DNA of 64,000 nt from Cephalopachus bancanus (taxonomy: Eukaryota > Chordata > Mammalia > Primates > Tarsiidae). The stretch is taken from contig JAPVLO010000205.1 in assembly GCA_027257055.1 (NCBI GenBank), positions 310,001 through 374,000 on the forward strand. Reading direction: 5' to 3'. The notes under the pieces were generated by a model. It was given only the letters and a program-made list of their open reading frames with translations, was not told where the DNA came from and ran no database searches. Shown one piece after another: positions 11,527-23,708 of this stretch. Position 1 is the stretch's first letter, and every line of letters begins with the position of its first letter. Made by a program: the position numbers and the translations under genes.

Positions 11527-12122
11527 GTGAAAAGAGATCATGGGGTAGATGTTCTACAACTTAGTATTTTAAGCAAAACAAAGTTTAGTGAATTCCAAAA
11601 CCATAAGGGGGATACTAAACTGACTTTTGGGGAATAGCTAGACGTTATTAATCCTTTATTGTCTAAGCTACGTTAGCATTTACCCACAAAAACCAGCGTA
11701 TTTGTCCCTGGTGAATATCAAATGAGTGTTTTTTCTTTAGACTACCTGTTGAAGGGCTCCTTGTTGATGGCATTTGGTCAGTGTCCTAGTGAGCCAGTAG
11801 GGTGACAGATCCTAAAAATGATTTTGTCAAAGACCTAAAGTTCACAGGCTGGTATTAAGTCCATAACTTCCCTGCCAAGGAAAATGGAGTTCCTCCCACT
11901 TCTGCCCACAGCCCCTTTAGAGTATTTCCTTCAAGGCTATTTGATGTTCAGTTTAATCTGACTGTACTTGGATAAAATGCCGAGTGTTGGAGCACTCAGG
12001 GAAATTTATTTGGAGTCTAAGCCCCCTTGGACATGAAAGTAGCAGGCAAATGACTCCCTGTTAAAGAGTCTCATTTTGTGATTGTCCCAGAGCTGTATTA
12101 TCCATATTTAAAAATCAGTTTT

Positions 12123-12405
12123 AGCCGGGCTCGGTGGCTCAGCCTGCAATCCCGCGCCTTTGGGAGGCTGAGGTGAATGGATTGCCTGGGCAACTTGGCG
12201 AGACGTCATCTCTACAATAAATCAAAAATTAGCCGGGCGTGGTAGCGCACGCCTGTAGTTCCAGCTACTTGGAAGGCTGAGGCGGAAGGATCGCCGGAGC
12301 CCAGCAGGTCGAGGCTGCGGTGGCCGGGAGCGACCACTGCACTCTAGTCTGGGCGACTGAGTGAGACTCCAACTCAAAAAAAAATAAAGAAATAAAAATA
12401 AAAAT
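12123..12405 (+). repeat. Alu SINE (sense), intron 8
   Basis: Very clean copy of the lineage-specific type (gccgggctcggtggctcag start, cgaggctgcggtggccgg right arm), with a short internal deletion after 'attgcctg' that removes the 'agcccgcgggttcgagacc' box-B region. Confidence 0.93.
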
Positions 12406-12500
12406 CAGTTTTACTCTGATTCGTAGATTGTGCCTAAAAGTTGGGTACCTATTTCTGATGTGTCTGAATTAATATATTTTACTTTTACGTTTGTTTACAG

Positions 12501-12604
12501 AATTCCTATGTTAATCTGAGGAGGAAAATTCCTACTTTGAATGAAGGAACTGTAAAGAGATGGATTGATGATGTGGAGACTAAGCGGTGGCAAAGTACAA
12601 AAAG
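12501..12604 (+). CDS. HERC5: HERC5 exon 9
   Basis: Acceptor tttgtttacag, donor gtacac. It encodes NSYVNLRRKIPTLNEGTVKR and then WIDDVETKRWQSTK. Start of the linker between propeller and HECT domain. Confidence 0.94.
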
Positions 12605-12699
12605 GTACACCCATGTGTCTGACTGGGTGCTGGGTGTCTCTCTAAAGTGTCACTTTCCAGAATGGTTATGTGCAGTGTAGAGATGGGAGATTTTCTAAT

Positions 12700-13460
12700 C
12701 CACTCATGTGTTAGGGTTTTCCAGAGAAACGGAAACAACAGGATATGGGTGTATATGTCTCTTCATTTATCTTTCTGTCTGTCTACTGTCTGTCTATAAG
12801 GGAGAGAGAGAGGTTATTTTTTAAGGAGCTGGTGCATGTGATTGTGGGGGCTGGCAAGCCCTCAATCTGGAGGGCAGGCCAGCAGGACAGAGAAAAAAAG
12901 AAGGTTGCCTGTTGCAGTTTGAGTCCAAGGCAGTCTGGAAGTAGGATTCCCTCTTCCTAGGGCTATGTCAGTCTTTTATCTTAAGACCTTCAACTGATTG
13001 GATGAGGCCCACTCAAATTATGGAAGGTGATCTGCTTTACTTAGTCCACTGTTTTATTTATTTATTTTTGAGTCATAGTCTCACTCTGTCACCCAGACTG
13101 AAGTGCAGTAGCACACTCACAGCCACTGCAGCCTTGACCTGCTGTGCTCAGACAATCCTTCCGCTTCAGCCTTCTAAGTAGCTGGAACTACAGGCATGTG
13201 CCACCAAACCCAGTTAATTTTTTGATTTTTTTGCCATGTTACCCATCTGGTCTCAAACCCTGGGTTCAGGCAGTCCCCTTGCTTCTGCCTCCCAAAGCAG
13301 TTCACTATTTTAAATGCTAATCTTAACTAAAAAATACCTTCACAGAAACATCTAGAATAATCTTTGACCAAATATCTGACTACTGTGGCCTAACCAAGTT
13401 AACACATAAAAGTATCCATCACTGCTAGCGTATAGGCTCCACCTTCTTTTGCTGTGGGAA
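12700..13460. repeat. Old LTR-like repeat split by an Alu, intron 9
   Basis: Begins ttagggttttccagagaaac and continues ttcaactgattggatgagg before the Alu at 13053-13303, then cttcacagaaacatctagaat after it. I recognise this as a common ancient dispersed repeat but cannot name the family with certainty. Confidence 0.5.
13053..13303 (-). repeat. Alu SINE (antisense), intron 9
   Basis: Inserted in the old repeat described at 12700-13460; its 5' end stops early, at 'cctcccaaagcag'. Confidence 0.88.
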
Positions 13461-13688
13461 TTCTCTGGGCCTTTAATATGTTTTTGGATATTGTGACTCT
13501 GGGCAGGAAATATTTAGTCTACAATATTTCCCAGTCCCATGTGCTCCTGGAACCACTTGATTGTGTACCTCCTAGTCACAGATGAACAGTTTGGATGGTC
13601 CTTTCTAAACCTTAGAACTCTGATGGTCTGTCAAAATTATGTTGCTCTTATAAACATCTTCTTTTGAAGATATTTTTAGGTATGACTT

Positions 13689-13986
13689 TTTTTTTTTTTT
13701 TTTTGAGTTGGAGTCTCACTCTGTCACCCAGACTGGAGTGCAGTGGCACGCTCCCGGCTACCACAGCCTTGACCTGCTGGGCTCTGGTGATCCTTCCGCC
13801 TCAGCCTTCCAAGTAGCTGGAACTACAGGCGTGTGCTACCACACCTGGCTAATTTTTTTCATTTTATTGTAGAGATGAGGTCTCGCCAAGTTGCCCAGGA
13901 GGGTCTCGAACCCCTGGGCTCAGGCAGTCCACTCACCTCAGCCTCCCAAAGCGCTGGGATTACAGACTGAGCCACCGAGCCCGGCT
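13689..13986 (-). repeat. Alu SINE (antisense), intron 9
   Basis: Complete lineage-specific copy with a T16 run (13689-13704) corresponding to its A-tail. Confidence 0.93.
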
Positions 13987-14470
13987 AGGTATACCTTTCT
14001 AATTCTAGAAAATAGTTGTGCAAAAATTGCATCATAATTTGCAGAGCATAAATGATCAAGAACTATCTCTTATTCTTTGATGAAACTGAGCATACCTTCA
14101 CCTTTTCATTTGATTTCTGATAATTTATTTTATTTCTACTTTAGAAGAACAGAAATAAATAAGGCTTGCATAGTTGGCGGGGCGTGAAGTTTTATTTGCC
14201 CAAGCAAGTGCTGGCCCTGGATTAAGCCTTTTCCCCTTTTTTTCAGGCTTCTTTTGAGTGTGTAAACCTTTTTATTCCCCATGTTTATCACTGAAAATTT
14301 GAGATTTAGCAACTGAAGTAGACTTTTAGATGCCAAGATAAAATGCACACATACCAATAGGAGACAGGGAGATGTTTGAAGGACAATTAAAAGATGTATG
14401 TATCATGTCTCATGCTATAAAGAGGCATACTGTTTGGTTTGGTTTAACCACTATCTTATTCCTAATGTAG

Positions 14471-14530
14471 GGAAATCAGAGAGATATTTTCATCTCCTGC
14501 TTGTCTGACGGGAAGTTTTTTAAGGAAAAG
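14471..14530 (+). CDS. HERC5: HERC5 exon 10
   Basis: Acceptor cctaatgtag, donor gtaata. It encodes EIREIFSSPACLTGSFLRK; 60 bases, conserved in small HERC proteins (ACxxGSFL). Confidence 0.93.
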
Positions 14531-14599
14531 GTAATATATATAATAAATTTAAATTCTAATTAAAATATCATAAAAGAGTACAAAAGTACGAGGGTAAAA

Positions 14600-14960
14600 T
14601 ATGTATATATTTCCTTTTTTATGCACATATATTCTTTTACCAAAAATGAGATCATACTGTTTTAGACATTGCTTTATACTTAATTTTTGTCCATTTTTCA
14701 TTTTATTCAATTTCTGTGATCAATATTTTTCCGTAACATCATTTAAAATCTACGTGATGTTCCCTGGGAAGGTCATACCTTAATTTATTTAACCATTTCT
14801 TTATTGCTAGATAATAAGGGTTTTTTTAATTTTTAAATGTTAGGAAACTTTGTAATTCTTTTCCTAAACATTTTTATATTATATTTATCTTTCTTTAAAA
14901 TATTTTCCCATTTTTAGGCACTAAATATATGTACTATTTTACAAAGACTGTGTCTGTTTT
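14600..14960 (-). repeat. Probable old L1 3' fragment, intron 10
   Basis: Reads atgagatcatactgtttta ... atttaaccatttctttattg, the phrase order of antisense L1M 3' ends. Flanking sequence 14531-14599 and 14961-15226 is AT-rich without other features. Confidence 0.5.
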
Positions 14961-15226
14961 TAGACAGTGAAACTTGTCAGCATAAACATGATTGATGGGT
15001 TAAGATACTTACACATTTCATTAATAATTTTCTATTGAAGTACTAAGAATTTACTGTCCTGAAGCCCTTTGTTCTGGTCCCTACTTTTCAGTTCATGTAA
15101 CTGGAAGAAATTATTGTTCTTTTCATAAGCAGGAAAAACCTTTATCTTTTTTCTGTGACTTTTTACTGGGAAATAAATATTTATTATTTATCTTAGATAA
15201 GACAGTGTCTGAGTTAAAGTCTTACG

Positions 15227-15475
15227 GTATATAGGAAATCCCTAACATACAAAAGAATTCCATTCTGAGAGCTCGTTTGTAAGTCCAATTTGGTTTAAGT
15301 CCAACTTAGCCTAGGTACCCAACTAGCACAATCAGCTAGATAATATTGTATGTTTTTAATGGGCTACACTGACACCTGGTGGAGAGATATAATACATAAA
15401 AGCAGGTATGCATCTTAAAAGTTCATAACATGAAGGTTCCTATGTTGTGGACTTACTGTATATAGTTAATGCAGC
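15227..15475 (-). mobile_element. Tigger-type miniature inverted-repeat element, intron 10
   Basis: The left end (aaatccctaacatac, then tctgagagctcgtttgtaag, aggtacccaactagcaca) matches the left end of the larger Tigger at 60342 almost word for word, and the right end (gaaggttcctatgttgtgga, then cttactgta) matches its right end. All coding sequence is missing, so this is a ~250-bp non-autonomous derivative. Confidence 0.75.
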
Positions 15476-15628
15476 ATTGATATTTTTTGGTATTTTAGAA
15501 AATAATCGTGTTGTCTCTTGCATTTTCAATTGTATTTGTATTCAGCCAAATTATTACATGTATTACAAAGTTGAGAAAAAAAGATAATTTTATTGAAATG
15601 GGGTAAACTCTAGAAGAAAACTTTGCAT

Positions 15629-15666
<38 letters not shown>
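15629..15666. repeat. (ATTT)n microsatellite
   Basis: About nine ATTT units arising from the A-tail of the adjoining antisense Alu. Confidence 0.95.
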
Positions 15667-15667
<1 letters not shown>

Positions 15668-15922
15668 GAGTTGGAGTCTCACTCTGTTGCCCAGACTGGA
15701 GTGCAGTGGCCGCTCCCGGCCACCGCAGGCTCGACCTGCTGGGCTTCCAATTAGCTGGAACTACAGGCGCGTTCTACCACGCCCGGCTAATTTTTTTGAT
15801 TTATTGTAGAGATGAGGTCTCGCCTATTTGCCTGGGCGGGTCACGAACCCGTGGGCTCAGGCAATCCACTCACTTAAGCCTCCCAAAGGCACGGGATTAC
15901 AGGCTGAGCCACTGAGCCCGGC
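15667..15922 (-). repeat. Alu SINE (antisense), intron 10
   Basis: Lineage-specific; a deletion removes 'ccggcgatccttccgcctcag' (given in parts: right-arm segment between 'gctgggct' and 'tccaattagctgg'). Confidence 0.9.
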
Positions 15923-16018
15923 TGAAAACTTTGCATTTAGATAGATAATCTAATAAAATACTTAATTTTGAAGTGTCCTTTTTCATTTACTTATCCACTT
16001 ATTTACTTTCTTCGACAG

Positions 16019-16112
16019 AAGAGCTACAGACACAATGCCTATTCGTTTGGACTTAAATAAAGCAAGAAGCATGTTTAACGAGTTAACCCAAAAGGACTGG
16101 ATTACTAATACG
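16019..16112 (+). CDS. HERC5: HERC5 exon 11
   Basis: Acceptor tttcttcgacag. The donor acg|gtggta is the weakest in the gene. It encodes RATDTMPIRLDLNKARSMFN and then ELTQKDWITNT. Confidence 0.9.
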
Positions 16113-18111
16113 GTGGTATTCTTCAGATTGTTATTTGGAAGAAAAAGTACATTTGAACATTTCTTATAAGTAACTAAAAATTTAAGAATAAATGTTTCGT
16201 TTAAAAGATTTTCTGAGACCTTGTAGTATATGCAGTTAAGTTAAACTCAGATAGCAATCAGGGGTTTGCTCATTTAGGGTGATATAGTTGGTTTAGTAGT
16301 CACATAGTGACTAATAGTAGTCAGATAGTCTAGTGCATCTGTACACTAACATACAATACATGCATATACATTCCTAGAAGGGTTGTTTTTAACTCATGGC
16401 TTCAGGAAGATTACTAAGGATTTGTTGAGATTGGCACACTAGAATAAGAATATTTTATATGCAATTCTTTTAAGCAGAAATATAGAAATGAGAACACTTT
16501 TTTTGATAGGCATTTTTCCCCTAACCAAGGACTGCCTGAATTCTTCCTCTGTGTTTTGTCCCATTGCACTTTCTTTTCTGTAGGTTCTAGGATATGCTTG
16601 TTCTTTCTGGGACTGATGCTTCTGTTTCAGCACCATTACTACTGTCTTTAGGTTTTCCACATGCAGATGCTTCACACATGCGTCCTTTTTTAATTTAGCC
16701 TTTCTTAATTCAGCCTTTATTAACTTACTTCCCTGTTTTATTTTACTGGTTGACCTATGGATGGCACTTCCTGTGTTGTTCTCAATCTTTTTCTATGTCT
16801 TACTGTAGTTTCTTTTTTTCTTCTGTCTCTCCGTTCTTCCTCTTTTTCCTTACCCCCTCCATTACCCCATCTCAGTCTCTGTTTATATCTTTCTTATCTC
16901 TCCCTTTCTATCTTTCTCTGTTCTCTCACCCTCTCTCCTTTCAGCTCCTTCAGCCTACTCTGTTGCTCTGTCTGCCACAGCCAGCATTCTCTATTTTGGC
17001 TGAAAAGGTTCTGTCTCATACACTTTTTTCTTTCAAGGGAGGAAGGAACGTTTAATTCTGTTAACTCTCGCAGAACTATGGCCCTACGAGGGTTCTGAAG
17101 TAAAGTGGATCTCTAATTATGTCCCTTTATTGGTACTCTACAGCGCTTAGTGCTGTCTGTAACATTCGCCCAAGAACTACCTTGTGGACTATTTTATCAA
17201 CATTTGTTTTTGCTTATTTTCTTTGATTATTTAAAATCCTTCTCTTGGCACCAGTTCAGCTTTTTTCAGTAAGATTTTGAGTCTTTGCTACTGAATACAG
17301 CCAAGTTTTGAAATCTACCAGAAATAGAAACCCATTTCTGCATCTGTAAAGGGAAAGGGTTGGATCAGTTCATCACTAAGGGCTCTTCCTGCTTACTTAA
17401 TATCTTAATTGTGCAGAAAATAATGATATGTAAATGACATAATCATAGGGCATTCTTCACCTTCTTGTTTCAGAAGAGATGGTAGAGATAGTTGGATTAG
17501 AAGACCTGTAATGTTTCTTTCTCTTGAGATTCTGTGGTATGGACTCTCAGGCTGTTGGCATGTGTCATTTACTCTGCAAACATTTGATTACTTGCTATAT
17601 TCAGGGCACTGTAATGGTGACACTTGATGAAAAACGAGACTCCTTTTGGAAGCTCATAGTTCAGCAGGGAGACTGGCACATGTATACATTAGTGCAAACA
17701 CTGGGTATGTCTTATAGTCTATTGTCTTCCCTAGTGTCTGTGTACAGTAAATATTTTTAGATGAGTTCAGTTATTATTAGGGCAGTGAAAGGGAACTTTC
17801 CTTACTCAAAGCAAGCTGCCCAAAGAAATTAGGAGTTTACCAGGCAACTGCATGGGGAAGGGCATTCTAGCCAGCCAGGAAAGTGTATACCAAGGCGCAG
17901 TGTATGAAATGACAAAACGGGCTTGAGAATATCACAGTAGTTATGAAGGGGTTAGAGTGGGCAGGGAAGGTTGGGGATGTGGCTGAGGGATGAGCAAGGA
18001 GTGTGTGCCATAGAGATATTAAATAAAGTTGTCAGATGTGTGTAACTCTAAGGACAGAACCTCATCATAGAAACCCAATATAATGCTTTAATGTAACAAT
18101 TTGTATATTTA
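16113..18111. other. Intron 11, 5' part
   Basis: 16800-17000 is a pyrimidine-rich low-complexity stretch (ctttttttcttctgtctctc and similar). 17555-18010 resembles degraded L2 (cattactctgcaaacatttg, gggaagggcattctagcc). ORFs of 101 and 113 codons over the pyrimidine tract are compositional artefacts. Confidence 0.5.
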
Positions 18112-18391
18112 GGGCCAGGTACAGGTACAGCTCATGCCTGTAATCCCAGCATTCTTGGAGGCTGAGGCAGGGGAATTGCTTGAGTCCAGGAGTTTGAGAC
18201 CAGCCTAGGCAACATAGCAAGAGTCTCTGTAAAAAAATTAAAAAATTAGCTGGTTGTGGTAGTACACACCTGTAGTCCCAGCTACTCAGGAGGCTGCTGC
18301 AGGAGGATTGCCTGAGCCCAGAAGGTCAAGGCTGTGGTGAACTGTGATCGTGACACTGTACTCTAGCCTGAGACCCCAACTAAAAAAAAAA
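18112..18391 (+). repeat. Alu SINE (sense), intron 11
   Basis: Older copy, shortened at its 3' end (tctagcctgagaccccaact). Confidence 0.88.
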
Positions 18392-18429
18392 CTGTGCATT
18401 TAGAAATATCATTTAGCCAATATTATAAT

Positions 18430-18665
18430 ATAATGATTAAGAGTTTAGGTTTTGGAGTCAGAAAGATGCAGGAATTCCCACTTAGTTGTGTGACTTTGAG
18501 CAGGTCACTCAATTTCTCTGAAGCACAGATTTCTCATCTGTGAAATGGGATTAGTAATATCTATGTTATGGAGAAACTACAAGGATTAAATGACCTAATA
18601 TATGTAAATCACTTAGCACAATATCTGACAAGTAGTAAGTACTTCATAAATAATAGCTTTGTCTT
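18430..18665 (+). repeat. MIR, intron 11
   Basis: Nearly full-length: gattaagagtttaggttttg, gtgtgactttgagcaggtca, tctcatctgtgaaatggg, cacttagcacaatatctgac in order. Confidence 0.92.
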
Positions 18666-19286
18666 CATAGTGGGATTTTAATACTATCTAAGCATACATA
18701 ACAAAAATTCAGAATTTCACTTGAATTTTTCCTGAAAAGTTGAATTCTGAATTGAGGAAATTACAGGGAGATTGGAAGGGCTAGAAACTAGAGTTTGTGG
18801 TGGAGACAGATGGGCCTATGGGGAGATAATAGCAAAACCATGTAAAATTTTGTTGTTGAGATTGTTGCTTTTTGTTTGTCTTTTGATTTTTATTTTGTTT
18901 TGTTTTTTTTGGATTCTGATACATCCTTCCTGTAAAAATACCGAGATGTGATAGTGTGAACGAAGGTGTAGGACATATTACTTATTATTGAGAGGGCTGC
19001 CTGGTCCGAATCTACCGTTCATGCAGTGTAACTCTTGCATGTGTGATTTCTTCTTGATCTTCTTCCTGTACCCCAGCTGTTGAATTGGGAGAATACTTGT
19101 CATATTCCCAAATTTGGGAGGATAGGTGAAATGAGATGTAAACAAGGATTTTAGAAAAAATAAATGATTATTCCGATTTAGTGGCAGAATGGAATTTGAG
19201 GTCTTATACCTTCTTTTATTACCATAAGTTGCACCCAGTTCTGGCTGAGTTTTGAATGTCTTTTCTCTGATCATTTCTGACCACAG

Positions 19287-19476
19287 ATAACTACCTGTCT
19301 CAGGGAGAGTCTTCTCAGAAACCTCCCATTTCGTTCTCCACACCAAGAAGCTTTAGAAGTTTTCTTCCTTCTACCAGAATATCCTGTGATGCATTATTCT
19401 AACAACTGGGAGAGCCTGGTGGTTCCATTTGCCGTGACTGTTTGTAAAATGAGTGCCCAGTCTTTATGGGTTCTAG
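19287..19476 (+). CDS. HERC5: HERC5 exon 12
   Basis: Acceptor tttctgaccacag, donor gtaaga. It encodes ITTCLRESLLRNLPFRSPHQ, then EALEVFFLLPEYPVMHYSNN and WESLVVPFAVTVCKMSAQS. The correct frame lacks an ATG-started ORF; it was established from the flanking exons. Confidence 0.93.
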
Positions 19477-19699
19477 GTAAGATTGATGATTTGAAAATAC
19501 TTTATTCTTCTTCTCAATGGAAAGGCATGCCTAGTACAATTATGGAAAAATGTAGATAATTCTAAGGGCATTCATGGTTTTTAGTTCATAGGTTAGCATA
19601 CCCTAAAATACTGTGATAATTACTGAGATTATCTAAAGCAGATTTTTCTAGTACCTTTTTAGAGCCCTTGAAATGATAGATGCATGCATGGCTTGGTCA

Positions 19700-20580
19700 T
19701 GATGAGGTCCTTTGTCCTCAACTTTTTGTTATGAAAAATTTCACAAACACTAAGTTGAAAGAATAGTCCAGTGACTACTCAGTACTCCCTGATTTTATTG
19801 TTTTTTTGATTTATTGTTGTCAGCAACAATAAATATGCTGCCATTTGTGCCTTCTCTTTGTTCGTGTACAGATTACATTTTATTTTTGCTGAGCTATTTG
19901 AAAGTAAGTTGGAGACATGAGAGTTTGCTCATGTTTCAGCATTCATCTAAGAATATGGAATCCTACATTATTGTGGCATTATTATCATACCTAAGAAAAT
20001 CAGCTACAATTCCTTAATATTGTCTAACATTCAGAGCATTCAAATTTCTAAACTTCCCCCCAAAAGAATTTTGTAGCTTTTTTTAGCCAAGCATGATGGC
20101 TCATACCTGTAATCCCAGCACTTTAGGAGGCAGAGGTGAGAAGACTACCTGAGTCCAGGGGTTCAAGACCAGCCTGGGCAACTTGGTGAGACCTTGTCTG
20201 TACAATAAATCAAAAAATTAGCCAAGCATGGTGGCATGCATCTGTGGTTCCAGCTGCTTGGAAGGCTGAAATGGAAGGATCGCAGATCACCTAAGCCTAG
20301 CAGGTCGATGCTGCGGTGGCTGTGAGTGTGCCACTGGACTTCAGCCTGGGTGACAGTGTGAAAGTCCTACTCAGAAAAAAGAATCGTATAGCTTTTTTAA
20401 AATAGAGAATTCAAGACAGCTGTCTTATAGCATGTCCCACACCCAGAATGTCTGATGGTGTGTCTTCCTCTTCCTGTATCTCCAGTACATTTGGAGTTTT
20501 GGATTAGTGACATGAGTAGATTTTAATTGGGTTTTTGACATACACAGTGTATTCAACCCCCAAGGAAGTCCATTCTTTAG
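19700..20580 (-). repeat. Old L1 fragment split by an Alu, intron 12
   Basis: Phrases such as aagttgaaagaatagtccag and tttgaaagtaagttggagac before, and acccagaatgtctgatggt after, the Alu at 20085. This is the pattern of an old mammalian L1 3' region. Orientation is my best guess. Confidence 0.5.
20085..20382 (+). repeat. Alu SINE (sense), intron 12
   Basis: Intermediate-age copy carrying the 'ctgtacaataaatcaaaaaa' linker; it interrupts the old L1. Confidence 0.92.
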
Positions 20581-20623
20581 GATTTAGTAATTCTAGATAA
20601 CATTATAAGTGATAAAAAGCTTC

Positions 20624-20911
20624 TTTTTTTTTTTTTGAGTTGGAGTCTCACTCTGTCATCCAGGCTAGAGTGCAGTGGCTGCTCCTGGCCACTGCAGCCT
20701 CAACCTGCTGGGCTCTAGTGGTCTTTCCGCCTCAGCCTTCCATGTAGCTGGAACTACAGGCGCACGCTACCATGCCCGGCTAATTTTTGATTTATTGTAG
20801 AGATGAGGTCTCGTCAAGTTGCCCAGGCGGGTCTTGAACCCGCGGGCTCAGGCAGTCTACTCACCCCAGCCTCCCAAAGGTGCGGGATTATAGGCTGAGC
20901 CAGCGAGCCCG
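20624..20911 (-). repeat. Alu SINE (antisense), intron 12
   Basis: First of three antisense Alus within 1 kb; lineage-specific ('cccaaaggtgcgggatta'). Confidence 0.93.
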
Positions 20912-20960
20912 AAAAAGCTTCTTTAAAGTGGTTTTTGTTTTTTAAAATGCTGAAAGATTT

Positions 20961-21249
20961 TTTTTTTTTTTTGAGTTGAAGTCTCACTCTGTCACCTAGG
21001 TTGAAGTGCAGTGGCATGCTCACGGCCACCACAGCCTCAACCTACTGGACTCAGGTGATCCTTCCGCCTAAGCCTTCTAAGTAGCTGAAACTATAGGCAT
21101 GCACCATTTCAGTTAATTTTTTGATTTATTTTAGAGTTGAGGTCTCACCAAGTTGCCCAGGCTGGTCTCGAACCCGAGGGCCCAGGCAATCCTCTCACCT
21201 TGGTCTCCCAAAGTGCTGGGAATATAGGCTTGAGCCACTGTGCCCAACC
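20961..21249 (-). repeat. Alu SINE (antisense), intron 12
   Basis: Second of the cluster; more diverged, with 'gcttgagccactgtgccc' end. Confidence 0.92.
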
Positions 21250-21323
21250 TGAAAGATTTTTTTGAAGAGTTAAAAACTCAGGCTAGAAGCAAAAAAAGAG
21301 TTGTGTAATCATAAGCAATTCCT

Positions 21324-21610
21324 TTTTTTTTTTTTGAGTGGGAGTCTCACTTTGTCACCTGGGCTGGAGTGCAGTGGCACACTCACAGCCACTGTAGTCT
21401 TGACCTGCAGTGCTCAGGAGATCCTTCCGCTTTAGCCTAACAAGTAGCTAGATCTACAGGCATGTGTCACCACACCCAGCTAGTTTTTTGATTTGTCATA
21501 GAGACAAGGTCTGGCCGTGTTGCCCAGGCTGGTCTTGAACCTGGAGGCAATCCTCTCGCCTCCGCCTCCCAAAGTGCTGAGATTATAGACGTGAACCACC
21601 ACATCCGGCT
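21324..21610 (-). repeat. Alu SINE (antisense), intron 12
   Basis: Third of the cluster; oldest-looking, with a deletion around 'cttgaacctggaggcaatcc'. Confidence 0.9.
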
Positions 21611-21787
21611 CATGAGAAATTCTCAATTGAATTTTTAATACATTAAAAACCAACTTGTTAAACTAATACATTTAATGTGGACAAAGAATGTGATTAATTT
21701 TATCTGTATTTCTACAAAAATTAATCACATCAAGCTTGCAGTTTTATTAACTGTCAAGGCTGTTTTTTAGTATGTTAAATTATAGAT

Positions 21788-21866
21788 TTTCAGTGTGTTT
21801 ATTCCATGTGAATAAATTTAAACTTTCAATGTGTTTATTCAGTGTGAATAAACTGTGCTTATTCAT
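21788..21866. repeat. Imperfect ~39-bp tandem pair
   Basis: Two units of the form tttcaRtgtgtttattc + Rtgtgaataaa. Each also has gtttattc/gaataaac complementarity. Confidence 0.6.
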
Positions 21867-22167
21867 TGAAAAGTTTATTAAAAATGTGCTTTTGTAGTTA
21901 TGACATATACTGAAATTTTTTGTTACATGTTTTGGGAAATATTGCTCACCTTCTACCTTGGCAATCCAAGAGACATTACATGATAATTATATTTACCTTT
22001 TTTGTAAAGGTTAAATATACAGAGGTAGAGAATAAAATAGTGGTTACCAGGGACAGGTGGGGGGTAAGAAGTGAGGGGAGAGGAAATGGGAAGCTGAAGG
22101 TCAAAGGATACAAAGAAATAGATACATTAGATCAACAAGTCTTGAGATCTAATGAATGACATGGGGA

Positions 22168-22240
22168 CTATAATTAATACAATTATATTGTATTAATTGT
22201 ATTAATTAATAATAATTAATACAATTATATTGTATTAAGG
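22168..22240. repeat. Duplicated AT-rich palindrome
   Basis: attaatacaat...attgtatt occurs twice (about 22172-22196 and 22215-22239). Each copy is an 11-base-arm inverted repeat with a 3-base centre. Confidence 0.8.
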
Positions 22241-22289
22241 TTTTTGTTAAATAAGTAGATATTAGCAGCTCTTATAACAAAAAAACTAA

Positions 22290-22453
22290 GGTTAGCCAGA
22301 CATGGTGGCTTAGACCTATAATCCCAGTGACCCTGGAGGCTGAAGCAGGAAGATTGCTTGAGCACAGCGGCTTGAGGCTGCAGTGAGCTATGATCATACC
22401 ACTGCGTTCCACCTGGGCGACAGAGCTAGACCCTATCTCTTTAAGGAAAAAAA
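22290..22453 (+). repeat. Monomeric Alu-like SINE (sense), intron 12
   Basis: About 160 bases from agccagacatggtggc to ccctatctctttaa with no second arm. It fits a free Alu monomer or a strongly deleted dimer. Confidence 0.75.
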
Positions 22454-22581
22454 GAAATGTCAATATGTTTTACTGTAATAATGATTTTATTGTCTACATA
22501 TATCCCATAATATGTTGCAAACCTCATGTATACGCAATATAACTTTTTTTTTTTTTAATGTGTCGTCTTTGTATTCCTTAG

Positions 22582-22736
22582 AGGAGTATTGGGCAACTCT
22601 GCAGGAACCTGTTTTCAGCGAACTGGTCCAAATGTTTAAAAGAGCCATCATCTCTAAACTGCATCATTGGACTGAGACTGCTGAGAATAATTGTCATGTG
22701 AAAGCTCTCCTACAAATGTTGAAGAAGCTATACAGA
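22582..22736 (+). CDS. HERC5: HERC5 exon 13
   Basis: Acceptor gtattccttag, donor gtaaga. It encodes EYWATLQEPVFSELVQMFKR and ends with LLQMLKKLYR. It is followed by the 12-kb intron 13, the largest and most L1-rich in the window. Confidence 0.94.
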
Positions 22737-23708
22737 GTAAGAGTTCATTTAGAAATCTCTATGTCTTCATCTGGATATAAAAATTCCCTTGCTTTCAACT
22801 GGCCTGAGTCTTAAGCAGACTCATATGAGACATATTACGTTTATATTTCTCTTTTTTATTTTGTATTTTTTTAAGGTATTAGATTCAAGGGGTACTCAAC
22901 CCCTCCTATTTTGTTACATGGGTATGCCATGTGATGGTGAGATTTCAGCTTCTATCAAACTTGTCTCATCCAGGTAGTAGTGAACATGGTACCTGATATG
23001 TAGTTCTTCAACCCTTGTCCTCCTAAAGGACTCCCAGTTTAAGAGTCCCTACTGTGTGTTGTGCCCATCTTTCTGTCTGTATATAACCAGTGTTTAGTTC
23101 CCACTTATAAGTGAGAACATGCAGTATTTGGTTTTTGGTTTCTGCATTAATTTGCTTAGAATAACGGCTTCCAGCTACATCCACGTTGCTGCAAAGGGTA
23201 TGATTTCATTATTTTTTATGGCTGCACAGTATTCCATAATGTGTATGTACCAACTTTTCTTTATATACTCCACCATTATTGGGTACCTAGGTTGTTCTAT
23301 GCTTCTGCTGTTGTGAATAATATTGCATATGTATGCAGCTGTCTTTTTGGTAAAATGATTTATGTCCATTTGGGTATATACCGTGTGGTGGCATTGCTGC
23401 ATTGAATGGTAAATCTGTTTTTATGTCTTTGAGAAACTCCAAACTGCTTTCCACAGGGGCTGAACTAGCTTCCATTCGTACCATTGGTGTATGACCAGTC
23501 CTTTTTATCCACAGCCTCACCAACAGCCTAAGTTGTTTTTGACTTATTAATCATAACCATTCTGACTGGCATGAGATGGTATCTCATTGTGGTTTTGATT
23601 TGCATTTCTCTGATGATAAGTGATGTTGAACACTTTTTCATTTTTATTGCCCACTTGTGCATCTTCTTTTGAGAAATGTCTGTTCATTTTCTTTGCCCAC
23701 TTTTTAAT

